Positions 60,717 through 64,000 of a stretch of 64,000 nt of DNA are shown here, piece by piece. The translations under genes and the position numbers were made by a program. The notes beneath the pieces are model-generated. The model was not told the origin of the DNA, searched no databases, and saw nothing but the letters and a program-made list of their open reading frames with translations. The number at the start of each line of letters is the position of its first letter. Position 1 is the stretch's first letter. Origin of the DNA: Clostridia bacterium (lineage in GTDB: Bacteria > Bacillota > Clostridia > Oscillospirales > CAG-272); assembly GCA_017942005.1 (NCBI GenBank), contig JAGAVJ010000021.1, forward strand, positions 1 through 64,000. The letters run 5' to 3'.

Positions 60717-61445
60717 TCAATACTCTATTTCCGCGATATAAGGACGGTGATCGGAAATGACCGTGGAGGGAATGTCCGCATACCGAACCTTTGTATCACG
60801 GGATGCAAAGATATAATCGATTTTTATTTTCGGGGTATCGGAAGGGAAGCTCAGCTTCGATACTTCAAATGTACATGCGGTATCGGTCATTCGTTCATAG
60901 ATCGGCGCAAGCTTTGGATCGTCCGGTTCCATGTTGAAATCCCCCATGAAAACATGCGGCTTAGTCTCTCTGTCCAGCAGTGCGCATGCCAGCGATACTA
61001 CATACGTCTGTTCCCCCGGGGTCAGTCCAAAGTGAGAGCCGTATACTGCAAGCGTTTTGCCTTCTTTGGTGATTTCCGCACGGAGAATACAGCGTGCTTC
61101 TCTGTACCCTTCCTCCATTTCACCCTCTTGTAAAGGCTGCAGCGGAACCGGTGTGACAGAAAAGTGTTCGATTGGATGCGGAGAAAGAATGGCGTTTCCG
61201 TACGGACCGACGCCGGGAATTTCAATGGCTTTGGCAAAGCATGCATTCCAGCCAAGCAGGTTGGCAATATCCTGTGCCTGCGCGGTGTATTGATCTGAGG
61301 GACCAAGATCGTGTACTTCGTTTAATACTACAACATCCGGGGTTTGTGCACGGATAAAATCTGCAAGCTTTTTTTGGGTACCGATTTTGCGGCTGATATA
61401 ATCCAGACAGCTTTGAATGTTGTAGGTCATCACTTTTGCAATCAT
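60717..61445 (-). CDS. Endonuclease/exonuclease/phosphatase (EEP) family protein
   Basis: Cytoplasmic protein of 242 aa. MTYNIQSC at the start, metal-binding Glu in VVLNEVHDLG, YGSHFGLTP with catalytic His, FMGDFNMEPDD, IDYIFASRD and the final VISDHRPYIAEIEY with the catalytic Asp-His pair. The family hydrolyses phosphodiesters or phosphates of nucleic acids, inositols or lipids; the substrate is not evident. The leader upstream is of the SD-hairpin type. Confidence 0.88.
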   Translation of the reverse strand: MIAKVMTYNIQSCLDYISRKIGTQKKLADFIRAQTPDVVVLNEVHDLGPSDQYTAQAQDIANLLGWNACFAKAIEIPGVGPYGNAILSPHPIEHFSVTPVPLQPLQEGEMEEGYREARCILRAEITKEGKTLAVYGSHFGLTPGEQTYVVSLACALLDRETKPHVFMGDFNMEPDDPKLAPIYERMTDTACTFEVSKLSFPSDTPKIKIDYIFASRDTKVRYADIPSTVISDHRPYIAEIEY

Positions 61446-61490
61446 ATTTTATGACGATCACATTTACGAACGTAAAGGCGATTTCCTTTC
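61446..61490 (-). promoter_or_regulatory. SD-hairpin leader of the EEP gene
   Basis: Minus-strand order: GATTTCTCATACCGTATC, SD GAAAGGAAA (61490-61482), stem TTTACG/CGTAAA (61476-61463), TGATCGTCATAAAAT, ATG at 61445. The GATTTCTCATACCGT block also occurs in the geneless element at 31652-31760. Confidence 0.6.
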
Positions 61491-61545
61491 TGATACGGTA
61501 TGAGAAATCATTTCAGCAAGATTTTTAATATGAAAAGTTTCAGAT

Positions 61546-62559
61546 TTATTCAACCTCAACGGCATTTGCTTCCAAGAAATCCAAAACCATGTCAAATGTT
61601 GCGGATTGCGTCAAAGCTTCCTTTGTGACATCCTTTTTCAACGCATCGACGTTTTCGTAGCCGTAGCTTTCCGCCAGCTCTGCTGCAACTTCGTCAAGCT
61701 TTGCATCGTCCGGAACCAAATTCTCTTTTTCCGCGATGGAGAGCATGGTCATATCCTGATATACCTGGTTGACTGCCTGCTGTGCAATGGTGTTGTAGAA
61801 GGTGTCGGTTGTCATACCGTACAGAGAAACGAGCGATTCCAGCGTAACGCCGTACTGTGCAGCTGTAGACTGATAAGACGCGAGAGAGTTGTTGTAATAA
61901 GATTCCGCCTCTTTCTTTGGGTAGGAGGAAAATTTGGTGTCTGCGATGACTTTGTCCCATACAAGGGTTTGCTTAAAGTTGGAATAGAGGTACTCGTCAA
62001 AATCCGCAATTGTTGTATATTTTTCCTTTGTTGCGGTCTTGACCATGTCGTCGGTCAGGGTGTCGGGTGTGACTGAGGTGGTGACGGAGGCAACGTTTAG
62101 TGTCAGTACGGCATCCTTGCCGGCAAGTGCGGCGTCTGTATAATCATCCGGCAGCTTGACGGTGATTTCCTTTGTCTCGCCGGCGGTAATGCCGCTCATG
62201 GCTTCTGTCAGCGCTTCATAGTCTGTCGTGCTGGAGCCGACGATAAAGACCGCATCTGTCTTTGCAAGACTTTCGACAGCGGCGCCGTCTACCTGGGCTG
62301 TCAGAGAATAGGTGATTTTGTTTCCATCTTCAGCAGCAGCGCCGGTATCAACGTCATACTTGTTCTGGTTCAGAATGGAGTCGTGCTGAGATTCCATATT
62401 TTCCTTGATTTCAGCGACACTGACTTCAATTCCTTTGTAATTGCCGAGCGTTACATAATTGTTAAGATCATATTGGTACATAGCATCGTTGTTTCCGCAC
62501 GAGGAAAGCGCTGCTGCGCTTAACGCGGAAACCGTGAGCAGAATGAACACTTTTTTCAT
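61546..62559 (-). CDS. Trigger-factor-like lipoprotein (FKBP-type)
   Basis: Protein of 337 aa. Signal peptide with lipobox ALSSC (Cys21). Then YVTLGNYKGIEVSVAEI and an FKBP-like part with MSGITAGETKEITVKLPDDY (about 120-140), followed by a helical region like the trigger-factor C-terminal chaperone domain (KEKYTTIADFDEYLYSNFKQ). It lacks the ribosome-binding N-domain, so it is better viewed as an extracytoplasmic chaperone or peptidyl-prolyl isomerase of the cell surface. AGAAAGGA lies upstream. Confidence 0.82.
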   Translation of the reverse strand: MKKVFILLTVSALSAAALSSCGNNDAMYQYDLNNYVTLGNYKGIEVSVAEIKENMESQHDSILNQNKYDVDTGAAAEDGNKITYSLTAQVDGAAVESLAKTDAVFIVGSSTTDYEALTEAMSGITAGETKEITVKLPDDYTDAALAGKDAVLTLNVASVTTSVTPDTLTDDMVKTATKEKYTTIADFDEYLYSNFKQTLVWDKVIADTKFSSYPKKEAESYYNNSLASYQSTAAQYGVTLESLVSLYGMTTDTFYNTIAQQAVNQVYQDMTMLSIAEKENLVPDDAKLDEVAAELAESYGYENVDALKKDVTKEALTQSATFDMVLDFLEANAVEVE

Positions 62560-62599
62560 TTTGAATATGAGATCCTTTCTTTTCGTGTTTTTGCATATT

Positions 62600-62874
62600 A
62601 ATTTTAGTATACCACATATTTATGAAAAAGTAAAGGCTTTTTGCGTCTTTTATTTGATTTCTGAATGTTGAAAATCTGATTTTTTGAAGTTCTTTAAAAT
62701 TTAGAAGAAAAATAAATTTGAAAAAGTTTTGGTCAAGCTTTTTCAAAAGCTTGCGGGGTGGAGGGCGCGCAGCCCTCCTTGTTCTCCTCTCTCCGAACGT
62801 TCTCAAAAGAATAAACTGTTATGTGTACGCATATATTGTTTGCAAATCCGAAAAGAAAGGACGATCGATTCATT
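62600..62874. other. Intergenic region before the P-type ATPase gene
   Basis: On the minus strand TTTACT-17 bp-TATACT near 62608-62640 is the likely promoter of the trigger-factor-like gene. On the plus strand AAAAAGTTTTGG and AAGCTTTTTCAAAAGCTT (62737-62754) and a GGAGGGC/GCCCTCC hairpin (62760-62778) are remnants of the composite repeat family. No gene is visible. Confidence 0.55.
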
Positions 62875-64000
62875 ATGCAGAATACAGTAGAAATGCAGAC
62901 CATGAAACAACGAATACAACCGCAGAAATTCCGCACACGAAAAAGCAGCAAGCGTACAAAAGAAACGGAAAAAGAAACTGTACCGCAAATTCCGATACAA
63001 AATTGCAGTCTGTTTGGCTTGACCGATGAGGAAGCCGCAGAAAACAGAAAACGATATGGCTCCAATGCCCTGTCGCGCGCCAAACGGACGCCGTTTTTTT
63101 ATAAATTTCTTGAGGGCTTTCGTGATCCCATCATCAAAATTCTGCTTTGTGCGCTTGGCATCAACTGTTTGTTTTTATTCCGTACCTTTGATCTCTGGGA
63201 AACACTTGGCATTGCAGCTGCAATTCTGTGCGCAACGCTGATTTCGGCGCTTTCGGAGCGCGGCGGGGAGGTGGCATTTGAAAAATTACAGGCAGAGGCT
63301 GCAAAAACCACCTGCCTTTGCAGACGCGGCGGAAAAAACGGACAGGATGTCACCATGTCGGCAGATCTGCTTTGCGCGGGAGATGTCGTGTCGTTGTCCG
63401 CAGGAGAGCGGATTCCCGCAGACGGCATCTTAATCCGCGGTACACTGCGCGTCAGCATGGCGGCATTGAACGGAGAAGGCAGGGAAACGGAACGGACCGC
63501 ACAGAGACTGTCCTCCTTTGGCAGAGAATTTCAAGGGAATACATGGTCGCCGGATGACAACCGGCTGTTGTTCCGCGGCGCCGTTGTGACATGGGGTGAA
63601 GGGCAGATGCTGTGCCTGCGTGTCGGAGACAATACCCTGTTTGGTACCCTGACGGGGGAATTGCAGACAGAAACGCGGGAAAGTCCGCTCAGGACAAGAC
63701 TATCCAAGCTGGCACGGCAGATGTCGGCGGTGGGATACTGTGCGGCGGCAGCGGTCGCGCTTTCCTATCTTGTCAATACCTTTTTTATTGATGCCGGATG
63801 TTCGCTTGCAGGAACAAAGCTTTTGCTGTCCGATCCCGCATTTGTGCTGTCTTCCCTGACCCATGCGCTGATGCTTGCAACCACAATGATTGTCGTTGCG
63901 GTACCGGAAGGATTGCCAATGATGATTTCCGTTGTGCTGTCTGCTAATATCAAGCGAATGCAGCGAGATAATGTTCTTGTGCGCAAGCCTGTGGGCATTG
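62875..64000 (+). CDS. P-type cation-transporting ATPase, N-terminal part
   Basis: At least 375 aa; it runs off the right edge. A basic N-terminal tail precedes LTDEEAAENRKRYGSNAL, then LLCALGINCLFLF and other helices, the actuator domain with SAGERIPADGILIRG, and the membrane helix VVAVPEGLPMMISVVLSA. The VPEGLP motif places it among P2-type calcium-like ATPases. The usual TGES loop of the actuator is replaced by ALNGEGRETER, a variation. The phosphorylation-site Asp lies beyond the window. AGAAAGGACG precedes the ATG. Confidence 0.88.
   Translation, partial: MQNTVEMQTMKQRIQPQKFRTRKSSKRTKETEKETVPQIPIQNCSLFGLTDEEAAENRKRYGSNALSRAKRTPFFYKFLEGFRDPIIKILLCALGINCLFLFRTFDLWETLGIAAAILCATLISALSERGGEVAFEKLQAEAAKTTCLCRRGGKNGQDVTMSADLLCAGDVVSLSAGERIPADGILIRGTLRVSMAALNGEGRETERTAQRLSSFGREFQGNTWSPDDNRLLFRGAVVTWGEGQMLCLRVGDNTLFGTLTGELQTETRESPLRTRLSKLARQMSAVGYCAAAAVALSYLVNTFFIDAGCSLAGTKLLLSDPAFVLSSLTHALMLATTMIVVAVPEGLPMMISVVLSANIKRMQRDNVLVRKPVGI

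Overview
The window looks like chromosomal DNA of a low-to-mid GC Gram-positive anaerobe of the class Clostridia, probably an uncultured gut lineage near the Oscillospirales. This is inferred from the T-box leaders, the Firmicutes-type sigma-A promoters (TTGACA, 17 bp, TATAAT), the AGAAAGGA ribosome-binding sites and the gene families present; no rRNA gene is available to fix the taxonomy. No prophage, integrase, intact transposase or CRISPR array was seen.

Layout. 1-5.1 kb: tRNA-Phe, three tRNA-Gly and tRNA-Cys genes with hairpin repeats; a TetR regulator divergent from an alpha/beta hydrolase; and a solute-binding lipoprotein. 5.2-6 kb: an XRE regulator with C-terminal repeats. 6-17 kb: a complete tryptophan region. 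A tryptophan-type ABC transporter (trpXYZ-like) and the trpEGDCFBA operon are divergent, and each is preceded by its own Trp-specific T-box. 17-29 kb: a thioesterase, an ABC exporter, uppP, a second solute-binding lipoprotein with a DUF896 gene, a DUF4091 protein, tRNA-Val, a YbgC-like thioesterase, mscL, a cell-wall amidase and secD-secF, with an apparent frameshift in secF. 29-35 kb: an ECF-like sigma factor with a long C-terminal extension, a two-component system with membrane partners, and small membrane proteins. 35-42.6 kb: proS with a T-box, a second identical tRNA-Val, a GH78-like protein, pgk and tpiA. 42.8-48.5 kb: two surface or secreted glycoside-hydrolase-like proteins with a HAD phosphatase, then an HD-domain protein. 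48.5-57 kb: a third solute-binding lipoprotein, an SPFH/zinc-ribbon protein, a ComM-type ATPase, a DUF402 protein, a Gfo/Idh/MocA oxidoreductase and a secreted protein with a C-terminal anchor. 57-64 kb: pcrA, a tiny zinc-ribbon protein, an EEP-family hydrolase, a trigger-factor-like lipoprotein and the start of a P-type ATPase.

The most unusual signal lies between the genes. At least a dozen genes share one leader architecture: a strong Shine-Dalgarno (AGAAAGGAA), then a hairpin of about 20-100 nt (often ACTTTCG...CGAAAGT or ACTTCGC...GCGAAGT), then a short block resembling ATGGTCATAAA, then the start codon. The ribosome-binding site is therefore 30-120 nt from the AUG in linear sequence, and folding would bring the two close together. 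Genes with this leader include trpD, trpF, proS, comM, the SPFH gene and the amidase. Two further copies have no obvious gene. Three other repeat families occupy intergenic space: GGGGCTGTTGCAAG palindromes (some used as terminators, plus two near-identical 123-bp long forms), a composite element of about 200 bp ending in a GAGGAGGTGC hairpin, and a hairpin array behind each tRNA-Gly. One copy of the last family is embedded in the trpE T-box leader.
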